64,000 nucleotides of DNA from a virus. Positions 9,174 through 19,170 of the stretch are shown here, one piece after another; positions within the stretch are counted from its first letter, which is position 1; each line of letters starts with the position of its first letter. The stretch is from the IMG/VR virus record IMGVR_UViG_3300008954_000034, positions 1 through 64,000 of that record, one strand, 5' to 3'. The notes beneath the pieces are model-generated. The model was given only the letters and a program-made list of their open reading frames with translations, was not told the DNA's origin and ran no database searches. Both the position numbers and the translations under genes were made by a program.

Positions 9174-10744
9174 TCTATGACTCCGTTGTACCCGTACCCA
9201 TACAAATGATAGACATCAGGACTTGGGTCCGTGCCCTGATTTGATAGAAGGAGGTAACCTTTTCCTTGCATGGGTATTACGTTTGGAATGAAGGTCAACA
9301 TCCACGCAATTTCCTCAGCCGTAAATGGAGTGATTCTCTTCACGAACAAGTCAAAGTCGTGTGCTGCGTTGTATCGGCTGACGTTCCACGCCCCGTGCCC
9401 CGGGGATATTGTACTTGTTATCTCAGAGATATCTTTCATGATACCCCCGGGCGCGTACAGCTCAATGTCAATACGAGCGAGTGGGAAGACCCCCCGGTTC
9501 GCTGCGGTGTAGCTAACCGTGACCCCCGAGCCTGCCGGGTCAAAGACGGTCGCGTCCAACCGGGTACCGAGATCAACGATAGCTGTAGATCTGAGATCGG
9601 AGTCCTGTACAATCCGACTCGACCCAAGCAGATCGTAGAACAGATTGTTGTATCCATCGTAAGAAATGATCTCGTCAATACTGGTCGGGATCTGCTCAAG
9701 GATCACGTACTTCCCGCCCACAATTCCAGTTATAGATCCGTCGGTGTCGGTCTGAATCGTGCGGATAGTTTGTGAGTACTGCATAGTCGGAGTTGTAATT
9801 TCAGCGGAGTTGAATATCGTATCCCCGGTTCGAAACGTTCCGTCCAGCTGAATGTCCGGACTACTAACTGGTGCACCACCGGGGTTCAAGTACGCCCATG
9901 TCACCCCGGTTGAGACCACCAAGTAGAATAGAGTCGCTGCTGTTCTGACATTGACTTCTGCGTACTGTACATTGTACAACCTATTCTGAATTCGAACCTT
10001 ACCGGCGTTGACGATAACTGTAGTCGTGTCGGCTGTTGGTGCTGTCCGTGAGCACTGCATAAACGGAACGGCGACAGATCCCGGGTAGTGCCAAGCATAC
10101 CCACGTGGAATGGCCTGTGAATCGTCAGCGGCGAGCGCGTAACCAGAGTCATCAATGCTCTTTGTTACCGCACCCTGCTGGTAAATACCAAGGGCCGTGC
10201 GTAGGAGAGTAATGTATTGATCTACTGTGTACCCTGAGATTCGAGAGACGTTGAGCCAGTCGCCCCACGTCTCCGATATAGCGTTTGGGGACGGTGATTG
10301 GTATCCACCATAGTTATCTGGGACTGTTCCACCGTTCTTGAGATATCCATTTGCCCACGCCTCGTAAGTCTTATCAGCGTACGTGCGCAGCACCTCCGTC
10401 ATTGGAGCCACTACAGCATAGACAAGGTCGGCAACAAAGGCAACCTCAGCATTCTCAACTCCATTTACCACTTGAATGTTATTGAACCCAGCTACAGGCA
10501 CCAGTGTAAAGCTGAATGTCGTCTGGCCGGAGCGGGTCATGTAAACTTCAGAGTTATGGTAGACCGTGGTCGTGTTACCACTGGTGGCCCCACTCACTGT
10601 AAGCGTAACACCTGACGTGGACAACGGAAGAGTACTTACACCAGTGTCGTAGATAAACTTATCCATCTGCTCCTTGTACTTACGGAGCGTGCGGTCATCG
10701 TCTGAACGCAACGGGACGGATGTCATGCTGACGGTTAGAGCCAT
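9170..10744 (-). CDS. Baseplate protein following the J-like wedge gene
   Basis: It has 524 residues and overlaps the J-like gene by ten bases. The first 130 residues are mixed (TLRKYKEQMDKFIYDTG), and a long beta-rich part follows. By position between the wedge gene and the fibre gene it may link fibres to the baseplate. I do not recognise a named family. Residues 130-200 (ADKTYEAWANGYLKNGG) are helical and aromatic-rich. Confidence 0.6.
   Translation of the reverse strand: MALTVSMTSVPLRSDDDRTLRKYKEQMDKFIYDTGVSTLPLSTSGVTLTVSGATSGNTTTVYHNSEVYMTRSGQTTFSFTLVPVAGFNNIQVVNGVENAEVAFVADLVYAVVAPMTEVLRTYADKTYEAWANGYLKNGGTVPDNYGGYQSPSPNAISETWGDWLNVSRISGYTVDQYITLLRTALGIYQQGAVTKSIDDSGYALAADDSQAIPRGYAWHYPGSVAVPFMQCSRTAPTADTTTVIVNAGKVRIQNRLYNVQYAEVNVRTAATLFYLVVSTGVTWAYLNPGGAPVSSPDIQLDGTFRTGDTIFNSAEITTPTMQYSQTIRTIQTDTDGSITGIVGGKYVILEQIPTSIDEIISYDGYNNLFYDLLGSSRIVQDSDLRSTAIVDLGTRLDATVFDPAGSGVTVSYTAANRGVFPLARIDIELYAPGGIMKDISEITSTISPGHGAWNVSRYNAAHDFDLFVKRITPFTAEEIAWMLTFIPNVIPMQGKGYLLLSNQGTDPSPDVYHLYGYGYNGVIE
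9205..9212 (-). promoter_or_regulatory. CTATCATT late-promoter candidate inside an upstream gene
   Basis: The minus strand reads GTCTATCATTTG here, 32 bases before the ATG of the 907-residue tail gene and inside the 3' end of the preceding gene. The octamer matches those before the sheath, scaffold and protease genes, and there is no -35 box 17 bases upstream. Promoter function is inferred from the shared word and the shared distance. Confidence 0.5.
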
Positions 10745-12279
10745 GTTACCGTACCAATTCGAATGGTCTCAGAGTTCTTCGGTTGGAAACTCGAAGTTAT
10801 CTCTGTTGAGTCAATTTCCAGAGTCCACGTGTCCATCCGGTCGACCCCGGCGACCTCAAGAGCAATGAGCAGAGTGTCGGTCCGATCCAGTCGCTCACCA
10901 AGTTTATGGTCATCGTACTTTCGACCCACTGATGTCTTTCCACCGGAGAGCATCTTCGTTATATCAGACTCAATCACGGTCTGAACCGCTGCCTTGGTAT
11001 ACTCAGAGAACACCGCAACGTCCCCGGTGATGTTCAAGTACAGAACATCGGCCTTTCTGATGTTGACATCGGCGGTGAGCAACTCATAGTCGGGTGAGTC
11101 CATTGTATTCTGCAGCGAAAGAATCCGGGAGTCGAAGGTGTACTCTACAATCAGATCTTCATCTTCAGTGGTTCCTACCTTCACCGTAACATCTACTGAT
11201 GATCGAGACTCAGTCGAACCAGAAACGGAAGAGGTAGAATCTAAGTTCGCGGTGTACGACAGTACACCGATAGACGAGCCAGAAACCCCGTTCACACTGA
11301 TTACAGGCTGTCTGGTCATGATGTAGTTGAACGGAGACCCGGTGGTGCCCGGATAGGGTCGAGCGCTTGACAAGGACGTCTGGAGGTTCGCGATGGCTTG
11401 CGCGTCCTTCATCTTCACCCGGTCAGTAACGGTTTCTGGCTGACTTGACACTGACACAAAGACATCAACAGGGGGTGGATCAGATCCCCGTGTGTTCAAC
11501 ACGTCTGTTTGCTTGGCAACGTATGCGTCCAGCACCCCCGGTTGTTTCATCAGGAAGCTGCGCAGGCCGGGCTTTGTGTCAAGTGACCATGCGGTCCACG
11601 CCAGCCGGGCGCGTGCGATAAGAGACTCGTCACTCTCTTCCGCCGTCCCATTTGAAATTGGGATAGGGTTAGAACATCCAACTGCCCCGACGATGTTATC
11701 TACAATGACAACAACCCGGTCGGTGGCCACGTTTCCAGAAGACCCAGCAACTACGGCCTCGCACATGATCTCGTAGTAGTACAGCCCCCTTACTGAGTCA
11801 AACTGAGGGTTAGTCCCAATTACGTCAGAAAGCGTCGAGTACACTATGGGGCTGGTGCCTCGGGTGGAAACACGAGTACCAGCGTCAATGTCCGTACCAC
11901 CACTACTCGGGAAGTAAACACGAACAGGGCCACGCGACTGCGTTGCTGCGTTACGGGTGATGTCCCAGTTACCAACAAGGTCGTCCAGCAGGGACGAGAT
12001 CAGATCTTCAACTTGCGCCACACTCGTGTACTGGAACAGAACCCTGATCTTTTCCTTGTATGACTCGTCGCTCAGGATATTTTCAATACCGGTCAGCGAC
12101 CGGGTCCGGTTTACAAAGTCGGCTAAGAGGAAAAGGTCCGCCCCGATCACACTCGCCGGGAATAGAGACAGATCATAAGTGACAGAGTGGTCCGCGAGGT
12201 TCAGATTCGAATTCAGATCTTGAACACTGGACCGGAGGTCACTTAGAATTGTGTCTCTGTCTTTTACTGGAATGGACAT
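10735..12279 (-). CDS. Baseplate J-like wedge protein
   Basis: It has 514 residues. The N-terminus is helical (a LSDLRSSVQDLN-like opening, then FADFVNRTR-type helices at about 45-80). The middle has GPVRVYFPSSGGTDIDAGT and VAGSSGNVATDRV, hallmarks of the P2 gpJ/Mu gp47 family, followed by SDESLIARARLAW. This family forms the wedges that close the baseplate around the hub. It sits next to the gp25-like gene, the usual order in contractile phages. GAGG lies five bases before the ATG. Confidence 0.85.
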   Translation of the reverse strand: MSIPVKDRDTILSDLRSSVQDLNSNLNLADHSVTYDLSLFPASVIGADLFLLADFVNRTRSLTGIENILSDESYKEKIRVLFQYTSVAQVEDLISSLLDDLVGNWDITRNAATQSRGPVRVYFPSSGGTDIDAGTRVSTRGTSPIVYSTLSDVIGTNPQFDSVRGLYYYEIMCEAVVAGSSGNVATDRVVVIVDNIVGAVGCSNPIPISNGTAEESDESLIARARLAWTAWSLDTKPGLRSFLMKQPGVLDAYVAKQTDVLNTRGSDPPPVDVFVSVSSQPETVTDRVKMKDAQAIANLQTSLSSARPYPGTTGSPFNYIMTRQPVISVNGVSGSSIGVLSYTANLDSTSSVSGSTESRSSVDVTVKVGTTEDEDLIVEYTFDSRILSLQNTMDSPDYELLTADVNIRKADVLYLNITGDVAVFSEYTKAAVQTVIESDITKMLSGGKTSVGRKYDDHKLGERLDRTDTLLIALEVAGVDRMDTWTLEIDSTEITSSFQPKNSETIRIGTVTWL

Positions 12280-12281
12280 CT

Positions 12282-12740
12282 CTACCTCACATTCTTCAGC
12301 GCGGCTACCGACTGTGTTACCTCAGAGTTCTGGGTTACAAACCCCAGTTCAACTGAAGTTCTGGTCTGGCTGACACGACGTACATGCGCAATATGTAAAT
12401 CGGTGATAACCCGTGATCCCTTAAAGATCTTCGGGAAGTTTCGGTGCTGGGCGGCGTGAATCTGCACCAGTCTCCGAATCGACTGCATCACCGTGTACGG
12501 AATCATGGATCGAACAACCGCAGTACTCTTACTCCCTACAATTCGACGTATGAGAGTTCCATAACCATCAGACGTACGAGACGCAAACATTGCCTTGAGC
12601 ACGTCCTGCTCAGCGGCTTCATTCTCTGAGATGGTGACCGGGTCTCCCCCGGGATTAAGCTCCAGCGTCATCGCCCCATTTGTAAATGGGTCTCCGCTGA
12701 CCTCGCGGGGGACCAGCTTTGGATCAATCATCTGTGCCAT
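12282..12740 (-). CDS. Probable gp25/gpW-like baseplate wedge protein
   Basis: It has 152 residues. The pattern and length fit gp25-like wedge proteins: an N-terminal strand region, then EAAEQDVLKAMFASRTSDGYG, then a helical part and a final beta segment (TRTSVELGFVTQ). Its place between the spike gene and the J-like gene is the usual one for gp25. GAGG lies seven bases before the ATG. The call rests more on order than on strong motifs. Confidence 0.6.
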   Translation of the reverse strand: MAQMIDPKLVPREVSGDPFTNGAMTLELNPGGDPVTISENEAAEQDVLKAMFASRTSDGYGTLIRRIVGSKSTAVVRSMIPYTVMQSIRRLVQIHAAQHRNFPKIFKGSRVITDLHIAHVRRVSQTRTSVELGFVTQNSEVTQSVAALKNVR

Positions 12741-13060
12741 TAAAGTACCTCACCTGTAACAACGACGGGGTTTGGTGGCCCCAACTGTGAGATCTGCCCC
12801 GGCACAATCGTTACCTGTACAAGTCCAGACTTGATGTATGTTTCAGTTACCGCAGCAATTGCCTGAGCTATACCAAGTGTAAACTGGTCTGCGCGTGCGT
12901 TAGCTGCGTCAATTGCGTCTTGGTGTGCCCCGGGGTTGGGATCTCCCTCAGCACTTCCTACAAATGACTGTGCGTTAATCCCTTCGCCGCTGTAGGTACG
13001 AACTGGCTGGCGCAGAGCCTCAACAAGTGCGTCTTGATAAGCAGTAGTTTCTAATGGCAT
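12740..13060 (-). CDS. Small unknown baseplate-region protein
   Basis: It has 106 residues, with GGAG six bases upstream. The N-terminal 80 residues are helical and Ala-rich; the end has TIVPGQISQLGPPNPVVV. It lies between the spike and gp25-like genes. Small proteins at this site may cap or link the spike, but I cannot assign one. Confidence 0.55.
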   Translation of the reverse strand: MPLETTAYQDALVEALRQPVRTYSGEGINAQSFVGSAEGDPNPGAHQDAIDAANARADQFTLGIAQAIAAVTETYIKSGLVQVTIVPGQISQLGPPNPVVVTGEVL

Positions 13061-13063
13061 AAC

Positions 13064-14143
13064 TCACTCCACCTTCGATGTTCCGGACAACACTTCATCC
13101 AAACTACGCTGCAGCTGGCGAAGGCTGGCTGTGTTCATTGGTGGTCCACTCGTCGGCCCGGCACCTGCAACCGGCTGTCGCATTCCAATGATCAGATCAA
13201 TGAGACTCTCCAGCTTAGCGACCAGCGTATCGCCCATAACCGCCCACTCTTCTGCGGCCCGACCAAGGTATATCTCCGCCGCGTCGATGATGATCTTACC
13301 AGCTTCAACATCGACTTCCACCGTCGTTACAGGCTCAGCCCCTTCCCCGGGAGCTCTACCGAACCACCCCTTCTTAAACTGTAGGGCTATCTTTCCCGAC
13401 TGTGTGATGTTGATCAGGGTAACTGGGTCCGATTCCTCGTCTGGGGCCACGTGAACCTGAACAACTACGTAGTCACCCGCACCGGCCCCTGCGTCAATAT
13501 CGTTGAAGTCATTAACAGCATCATCTTCGTCGTTCGCCGGGTTTCCAAAGGTCATCCGAGTGAAGGCACCGTTACCATCACGATAGTGCCTCGACTCAAT
13601 GATCAGTCGTCCCTTATAATCATAGTAGACACGGGCACCCTTTCCGGACTCCTTGTTCCACTCTCCAACACCATGCCACGTCATCGGGTCAGATCGAATT
13701 GACGACTGGTTCAGAACCTCCCCGGGTCGAAGCTCAGGTAAAATCCCAGCCTCAATCAGCCGTCGAATACTCCGCCATCGTGTAAATCCACCAACCACGA
13801 GTGGGGCAAGGTCCACTCCGACGTAAACAACCAGCGCCATCTGATTAACCATTGGAATCGATCCTGAGAACCCGAAATGGTTAATCGCCGAGAACAGGTA
13901 TGGAACGTTTCTCAGTGTCCCTTCCCGGGTCATCAAAAGTACTTCTACAGTAAACGATGTCCCTGACGCCACAGCGTCGAACTCCGTCGACTCTTCGCCC
14001 TTCTCGTCGATACCGGGATCAACATCGACCACGCGCTCGACCTTGGTAATAACACCCCAGTCGAACGTCGACTTGCCCGGCATCAGCCCGGCATTCCGCT
14101 TAGTAAGCGGGAGTTTAAGTGGTGATCCGGAAGGAATAGTCAT
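13064..14143 (-). CDS. Baseplate spike protein (gpV-like)
   Basis: It has about 359 residues from the ATG at 14143, which overlaps the hub gene as ATGA. The N-terminus has an OB-like pattern (STFDWGVITKVERVVDVDPG; PMVNQMALVVYVG). The C-terminus has repeated short strands, then AEIYLGRAAEEWAVMGDT and a helix KLESLIDLIIGM, a typical tail of gpV-type spike proteins. Such trimers form the membrane-piercing tip. An alternative ATG seven codons upstream has no better ribosome site. Confidence 0.7.
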   Translation of the reverse strand: MTIPSGSPLKLPLTKRNAGLMPGKSTFDWGVITKVERVVDVDPGIDEKGEESTEFDAVASGTSFTVEVLLMTREGTLRNVPYLFSAINHFGFSGSIPMVNQMALVVYVGVDLAPLVVGGFTRWRSIRRLIEAGILPELRPGEVLNQSSIRSDPMTWHGVGEWNKESGKGARVYYDYKGRLIIESRHYRDGNGAFTRMTFGNPANDEDDAVNDFNDIDAGAGAGDYVVVQVHVAPDEESDPVTLINITQSGKIALQFKKGWFGRAPGEGAEPVTTVEVDVEAGKIIIDAAEIYLGRAAEEWAVMGDTLVAKLESLIDLIIGMRQPVAGAGPTSGPPMNTASLRQLQRSLDEVLSGTSKVE

Positions 14144-15738
14144 GCAGCCAGAATCTCCTCCCATGGATAAACCAACTCTTCACCAACACTATGTGCATAA
14201 CGGCACGTAATAGTTGTTGATGTTCCATTTGATGGTGTTGTGGTCTGTCCGATATCAGTAATCAACCCCACCTGCGCTCGTGGAATATATACGAAGTTCC
14301 GATTGAGCCGCAGGTCCGGTCTATTCTCCAGTGACACTGAAAACGCGTGGGCCTGCGCGTTCATTTGAGTCCGTGCGGCCTTGGCAAACGCGTCGAGAAC
14401 AGTCAGATCTGATGAGAGATCGTACTCCATTAGAAGGTTAGGAAGATTGACTTCTCGCAGCCCCAAGTGCAGCAACTCCCGTTCGTCGGCGACGTCGATC
14501 CCAGTCCGATTCAATAGGGTGAGATCGTTATTCAGATCTAGCGCTGGGTTATGCATTGACTGCTGCACAGTCAGTCGAGTCGAAGCGATCTGGGACTCAT
14601 CAAACGTGTACTTGAACTCTTTATATGACGCATCCCTGTTACTGAGATAGTAGTTCAAGCCGTGGTCCCATGTACCATCCAACCCCTGCACCAGACCATC
14701 TTTATCAGCTGATGGGAACCCGCCGTACCGTGGATACTCATGGCGAAGGGTACCTACCTGATCCACATAGATAAGTGACATCGTTGTTTGTGCGATTCGA
14801 TTCAAGATGGACAGGGCGGGCTCTGAGTCGACCTTATACAGTTCGAATCTGCTCCTGAGGATGAGCTGGTAAACCCGCCCCGTATCCGTGAAGATGTCGT
14901 CGTAGTAGGCCCGGAACAGGGGATTGTTGTAGAACGCACTCCATGGTGGGCTGTCCTGCGAACGATTCTCTTGCCATCCTTCTAAAATATGCCTGTCGTC
15001 GTTACGGGAGTCGTACATCTTGAACAAGTCAAGCTCCACCGCAACGTTATGATTACCGTCTGGATTTACGTAAGACCAGAATGGACTAGTACTTTCACCG
15101 CCAATGTTCAAGACGGTATTCATCTTCTCTACGATAGCCTTGTACAGGTTCGCGGGGTTGGACGTTGCGAAGATGTTATCGTAGGCAAGCGACTGATCCT
15201 GAGTTCTTGTGAGCAGGGTGTCATAGCGGTCGCGCTCGGACAGGTTGCGAAGGCCAATAACAATCGGAGCAAACTGCATCACCCGCCTGAAGTCCTTTGC
15301 AGAAATCACAAGGGCTGGGTCCATGCCCGGTCGGTCAGTGTCAGTGTATCCTGTAACAATACCTGAGAACCCGGGGTACCAAACTCCGTCCCTCCCCTTG
15401 TAATCCACCCAAATGAAGTCCATCGCATAGGTGAATGGAAACAGGATACTGTCAGACAGATCGTCGTAGCTATCGGGGGTCTTCATTAACGCAATAGCAC
15501 GCTTCAACTCAGCGATCTGGTCTGACTCAACTGACTCAGACGCAGCCCGTTGTATTCCCTTGAAATAAATGAAGTTCTTGTTCTTGAGAATCACAGTGGC
15601 GCTGCCCGTCCCAGATACAGATACACTTGACGTGACGCTTTCGTAAGCGCCAACGTGGATGATCTCCTTCCGGGTAAAGTCCGACCGGTCGGTTACAACC
15701 AGTGTGATCCGGGCCTCAGCGCGAGAGTCAAGCACCAT
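14140..15738 (-). CDS. Baseplate hub protein (gp27/gpD-like)
   Basis: It has about 532 residues. A strong AGGAGG precedes two candidate starts: ATG at 15738 (three bases away) and GTG at 15735 (six bases away), so the true start may be the GTG. Residues 100-170 contain FTYAMDFIWVDYKG and GIVTGYTDT, the beta-barrel pattern of hub proteins. The C-terminus has FVYIPRAQVGLITDIGQ, like the late control D/gp27 family. It lies between a tail adaptor gene and the spike gene, the usual hub position. Confidence 0.65.
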   Translation of the reverse strand: MVLDSRAEARITLVVTDRSDFTRKEIIHVGAYESVTSSVSVSGTGSATVILKNKNFIYFKGIQRAASESVESDQIAELKRAIALMKTPDSYDDLSDSILFPFTYAMDFIWVDYKGRDGVWYPGFSGIVTGYTDTDRPGMDPALVISAKDFRRVMQFAPIVIGLRNLSERDRYDTLLTRTQDQSLAYDNIFATSNPANLYKAIVEKMNTVLNIGGESTSPFWSYVNPDGNHNVAVELDLFKMYDSRNDDRHILEGWQENRSQDSPPWSAFYNNPLFRAYYDDIFTDTGRVYQLILRSRFELYKVDSEPALSILNRIAQTTMSLIYVDQVGTLRHEYPRYGGFPSADKDGLVQGLDGTWDHGLNYYLSNRDASYKEFKYTFDESQIASTRLTVQQSMHNPALDLNNDLTLLNRTGIDVADERELLHLGLREVNLPNLLMEYDLSSDLTVLDAFAKAARTQMNAQAHAFSVSLENRPDLRLNRNFVYIPRAQVGLITDIGQTTTPSNGTSTTITCRYAHSVGEELVYPWEEILAA

Positions 15739-16543
15739 GCACCTCCTCAAAAACATCGATGCTTGTCAGCTGCGGAAGAGTTGGTACGTTCAACACAATA
15801 TCGGTTACTGGTCGGATTTCCTCAAATGCCTTTACTACCCACCCGTCCATAATAGACCATTTCATATTCGGGTACATTGAGGTCTGGAACTGGTAGTTGA
15901 TCAGCCATGGGTTGTTGGCGTCCATGCTGTAGGAAAAGCTATCCAGCCTCCCAACAAACGTGTCGTACTCGAACACGAAAAGTAGATCTCCGTCCTGCTC
16001 AAGAAAGAATCTCTCGAACATTGCAAGGGCGTGCCACGCCACGGAAAGCTGCGGTGCTCGAATAAGATCAATTCCCGGGGTAGAGAACGGTGGATACATG
16101 TTACCCATCGTACCGGAATACGAGAACGTGGTGAGCTGGTTTCCATGGGTCTGCTGGACGTTTCCCCTACCAGTCAGCTTATTATCACGGATCTTCCCGA
16201 ACTTCTTATCCAGTTTCGACGGGTTAATTCTGAAGGTATAGTACTTGTCTATGTCATTTGCAATCTGCTGCTGAACAAGAAGCTGTGCAGCCTGAAAGAG
16301 CGTAGCTTCAATTTCGGCAGCGGCGTTTGTATTAGCAGATCCGATAACGCCGTGCTGCTGTAGTATATTTTTAAACTCCTCTGCGAACAGCACCCCCGCA
16401 CGAGCGAGAGTCGACTTGACAATCGCATACACTATCTCTGACGCCAACTCGAACGCCCGTGGGTTGATTACGGTCATTGTTGTAGCAGTACCAAGGCTAC
16501 TGGCAGCCTGCCCAAGTACACCACCTAGTGAAAGGTTAGGCAT
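15728..16543 (-). CDS. Tail tip adaptor protein following the tape measure
   Basis: It has 271 residues, with GGGAG six bases before the ATG. The N-terminal 110 residues are helical. From residue 100 on: YYTFRINPSKLDKKFGK, QQTHGNQLTTFSYSGTMG, LLFVFEYDTFVGRLDSFSYS and ANNPWLINYQFQ. This pattern is common in proteins encoded right after the tape measure in contractile phages, where they link tube and hub. LysM-carrying relatives exist, but no LysM is seen here. Confidence 0.6.
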   Translation of the reverse strand: MPNLSLGGVLGQAASSLGTATTMTVINPRAFELASEIVYAIVKSTLARAGVLFAEEFKNILQQHGVIGSANTNAAAEIEATLFQAAQLLVQQQIANDIDKYYTFRINPSKLDKKFGKIRDNKLTGRGNVQQTHGNQLTTFSYSGTMGNMYPPFSTPGIDLIRAPQLSVAWHALAMFERFFLEQDGDLLFVFEYDTFVGRLDSFSYSMDANNPWLINYQFQTSMYPNMKWSIMDGWVVKAFEEIRPVTDIVLNVPTLPQLTSIDVFEEVHGA

Positions 16544-19170
16544 TATCGACTCCCGTTATCAAAGTACCCGGTCTCATGCAACTGATTAATAACGTCAGCA
16601 ACGACGCCTTGAAAGTGTGCCCCGAGCTCTTCCTCTATCCTATCCCGAGTAAGTAATGGTGTACCTTGCTCATTTCTAATGCTCACACTGGTATCGCCAA
16701 CTTGAATCTGAACCCCGGGTCGACTGGGATCTACGTCTAGAATGGGTTGGTTCATCAGTGAGTCTAAGATACTGGTAATCACCTCTGGCCCAGCAAGGTT
16801 ATACGATTCAGATAGAGCACGTTGTCGATTTAACATGGCTACGTACTGCGGCCCGGTTGTAAAAGCACCCGTCCCCTCTTCCCACACTGTGTCAGGCCGG
16901 TGACGGATCTGCGCAAGATCTATGAATCTTCCGATCTCATCAGACGAAAGTTCTGTACGACCTTCTTCAATTAGATAGTCACCGTAGATTTGTATCAACT
17001 GTCGAATTCGGTCGGGTCGGATTGTTTCATTCTGCATAGCCTCTGCAATACCGGCAAATAGACTAGATGTGGGAACCATCGTCGGATCAGCACCGGGAGC
17101 CCTGTTCTCTACAAGTGGAATAGTGCTGCCAAGCCCGTATTGCAGTGAACCAAATACCTGACTACCAGCCATTGTCCGACCGAGACTCGCTATTTCACTT
17201 TCACCCTCATTAAATGCTCGAGCAAAGCTGACCGCAACTTGATCAACACTATCCCGCCAAAAGGCACTTATACCATCTTTAACTCTGGACGCCATAGACT
17301 GATTCATTTCCAACATGGCTTCTGCTGTTTTCTTTACCTCTTCGTACGTTGACGTCGGCTGCGCAGCTTCAGCTGCCTTGTCCGCTGATATTCCGTCGCG
17401 AGCTTCTTCAAACCGACCCTGCTCAATGGCACGAATCATCTCGTTCTGGGTCGCCAAGGTTCGACCAAGGTCGATGCCAAACATACTCTGCATCACCTCG
17501 ACCACCATCTGCCCACCAGCTGCGCCAAGTCCCATCTCACCAAGAATCTCACGCGAGATGGCAAGTGCGCCCTGCATAAGCTGGCTGTTCAGACCTTCGA
17601 ATTGCTCACGGAGCGCACCAGAAGATAGGTCGAAGTAACGTCCAAGAATCTGACGCTGTTGCCCCGTTGCCCCACGAATGGACTCAGTCGATATTTCCCC
17701 TGACTGAATACCGCGCAGCAACGTTTCCTGTTGAAGTGGGTCACCAAACGAAGCCACGTCCTGACGGAACCCAGCATCCACCCCACCCATCTGTGGTAGA
17801 TATGTTGACAGAGCCAGTCGCTGAGACTGGTTGGCCTCCGCCAGTGAGGTCTGAAGCCTGACCAAGTCCCCGATGGCAAGCACACCACTCTGCAGCTCCC
17901 GCGCAAACTCAGTGACGAGTCGACGGGAGTCTTCCAGTTCATAACCGTAGATACGTGTCTGTTCCTGAAGCTGAAACGTCCACTTGGTGAGATCTTGGAA
18001 TGAAACTCGGACTTCATGGGCGGCGTCAACAAGGTCAAGAACTGCGTCGTTGAGAAGCTCCTGACGGACTTCGAAGTCACGGAACAGCTTAACGTACACC
18101 TGTGCTATTTCTGCCGGGCTTACACCTGTGCCCACGCCGGTGAATATAGCTTCTTCTGTTATTCCTGCGATGTCACGCTGTGAAAAGCCACCGGGGGCAA
18201 GTGCCCGGGCAACGGTGGGTACAATCCGCTGGTCGAGCGCATCGCCGAAGTTGCGAAGCATCTCGTTATGCAGCTGAACAAGCTGTCCAGTCCCCTGACC
18301 TACAATAACACCCGGGGCAAGATCGCCCATACTGGCAGCGATATCGAGGAAGTTAGCCCGAATGGCCCGGAGTTCTTCATTAGCCTGAACGAGCCTTTCG
18401 ACTACATGCCCAAGTGAAAAGGCAATACCACCCACACCTAAAATACGAAGAAGAGACTTCGATGCTCCTTTAAATTGAGAACCGGCCATCACCCACAGTT
18501 GTGCAACCTCCGCACCACCACCAGCTGCCTGTGCGGCCACGCCAGTTCCTTCAGCAGTAGATTTACCAGCCTGCGCTAAGTTACGAAGAGTCTCAAGTCT
18601 GTCCTTGTTTGAGTCAGATTCCTCGTTCCACGCCTCCCGTTGAATTTCAATCAAGCGTTGCCGCCCTTCTTGAATCCGAGATTCTGCTACCTCACGTGCT
18701 TGACTAATTTCCTGCTCACGAGCGGCAATCTTGTCGATGTCACCTTCTCGACTTCCTCCGTCAGCAGCCGCACGGGCCTGCGCAACTTCATCTTCCTGTC
18801 GCTTGAGTTCTTCGAGTTCCTGAAGGTTCTGGCTATGCTTAGCTGTGACTTCCTTGGCCTCTTCCTTGAGCATTTGGATCTTACGCTCGTGGACGGCCTG
18901 ACGCTCAGCAAACTCCATCGCAATGCGCTCACGCTCTTCCCGACCAACGTCCTCCTGCTTTATACGAAGAGAGTCCAGTAACCGCTCCTGCGCCTCGATC
19001 TGCTTTTGATACTCGTCAACAGACATATGAGCAAGGTCGCGAGCCATGGTCATGGACTTCTGCATTTCCTTGGCACGGAGCTCGTCCATCGGACGGATAA
19101 GCTGCTCTTCTACAGACTGAGCAGCACCGTCAGCATCAATGGATATTCGTGTCCGCAGCTCGCTGGGCAT
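16543..19170 (-). CDS. Tape measure protein
   Basis: It has 875 residues. Residues 20-190 are highly charged coiled coil (Glu/Lys/Arg/Gln rich). A Gly/Ala-rich hydrophobic part follows at about 210-260 (LLRILGVGGIAFSLGHVV), then long helices. It lies directly after the two chaperone frames and overlaps them by 35 bases, with GAGG six bases before the ATG. Tape measures set tail length. The length suggests a tail of roughly 130 nm if the usual 0.15 nm per residue applies. No lytic domain is obvious. Confidence 0.85.
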   Translation of the reverse strand: MPSELRTRISIDADGAAQSVEEQLIRPMDELRAKEMQKSMTMARDLAHMSVDEYQKQIEAQERLLDSLRIKQEDVGREERERIAMEFAERQAVHERKIQMLKEEAKEVTAKHSQNLQELEELKRQEDEVAQARAAADGGSREGDIDKIAAREQEISQAREVAESRIQEGRQRLIEIQREAWNEESDSNKDRLETLRNLAQAGKSTAEGTGVAAQAAGGGAEVAQLWVMAGSQFKGASKSLLRILGVGGIAFSLGHVVERLVQANEELRAIRANFLDIAASMGDLAPGVIVGQGTGQLVQLHNEMLRNFGDALDQRIVPTVARALAPGGFSQRDIAGITEEAIFTGVGTGVSPAEIAQVYVKLFRDFEVRQELLNDAVLDLVDAAHEVRVSFQDLTKWTFQLQEQTRIYGYELEDSRRLVTEFARELQSGVLAIGDLVRLQTSLAEANQSQRLALSTYLPQMGGVDAGFRQDVASFGDPLQQETLLRGIQSGEISTESIRGATGQQRQILGRYFDLSSGALREQFEGLNSQLMQGALAISREILGEMGLGAAGGQMVVEVMQSMFGIDLGRTLATQNEMIRAIEQGRFEEARDGISADKAAEAAQPTSTYEEVKKTAEAMLEMNQSMASRVKDGISAFWRDSVDQVAVSFARAFNEGESEIASLGRTMAGSQVFGSLQYGLGSTIPLVENRAPGADPTMVPTSSLFAGIAEAMQNETIRPDRIRQLIQIYGDYLIEEGRTELSSDEIGRFIDLAQIRHRPDTVWEEGTGAFTTGPQYVAMLNRQRALSESYNLAGPEVITSILDSLMNQPILDVDPSRPGVQIQVGDTSVSIRNEQGTPLLTRDRIEEELGAHFQGVVADVINQLHETGYFDNGSR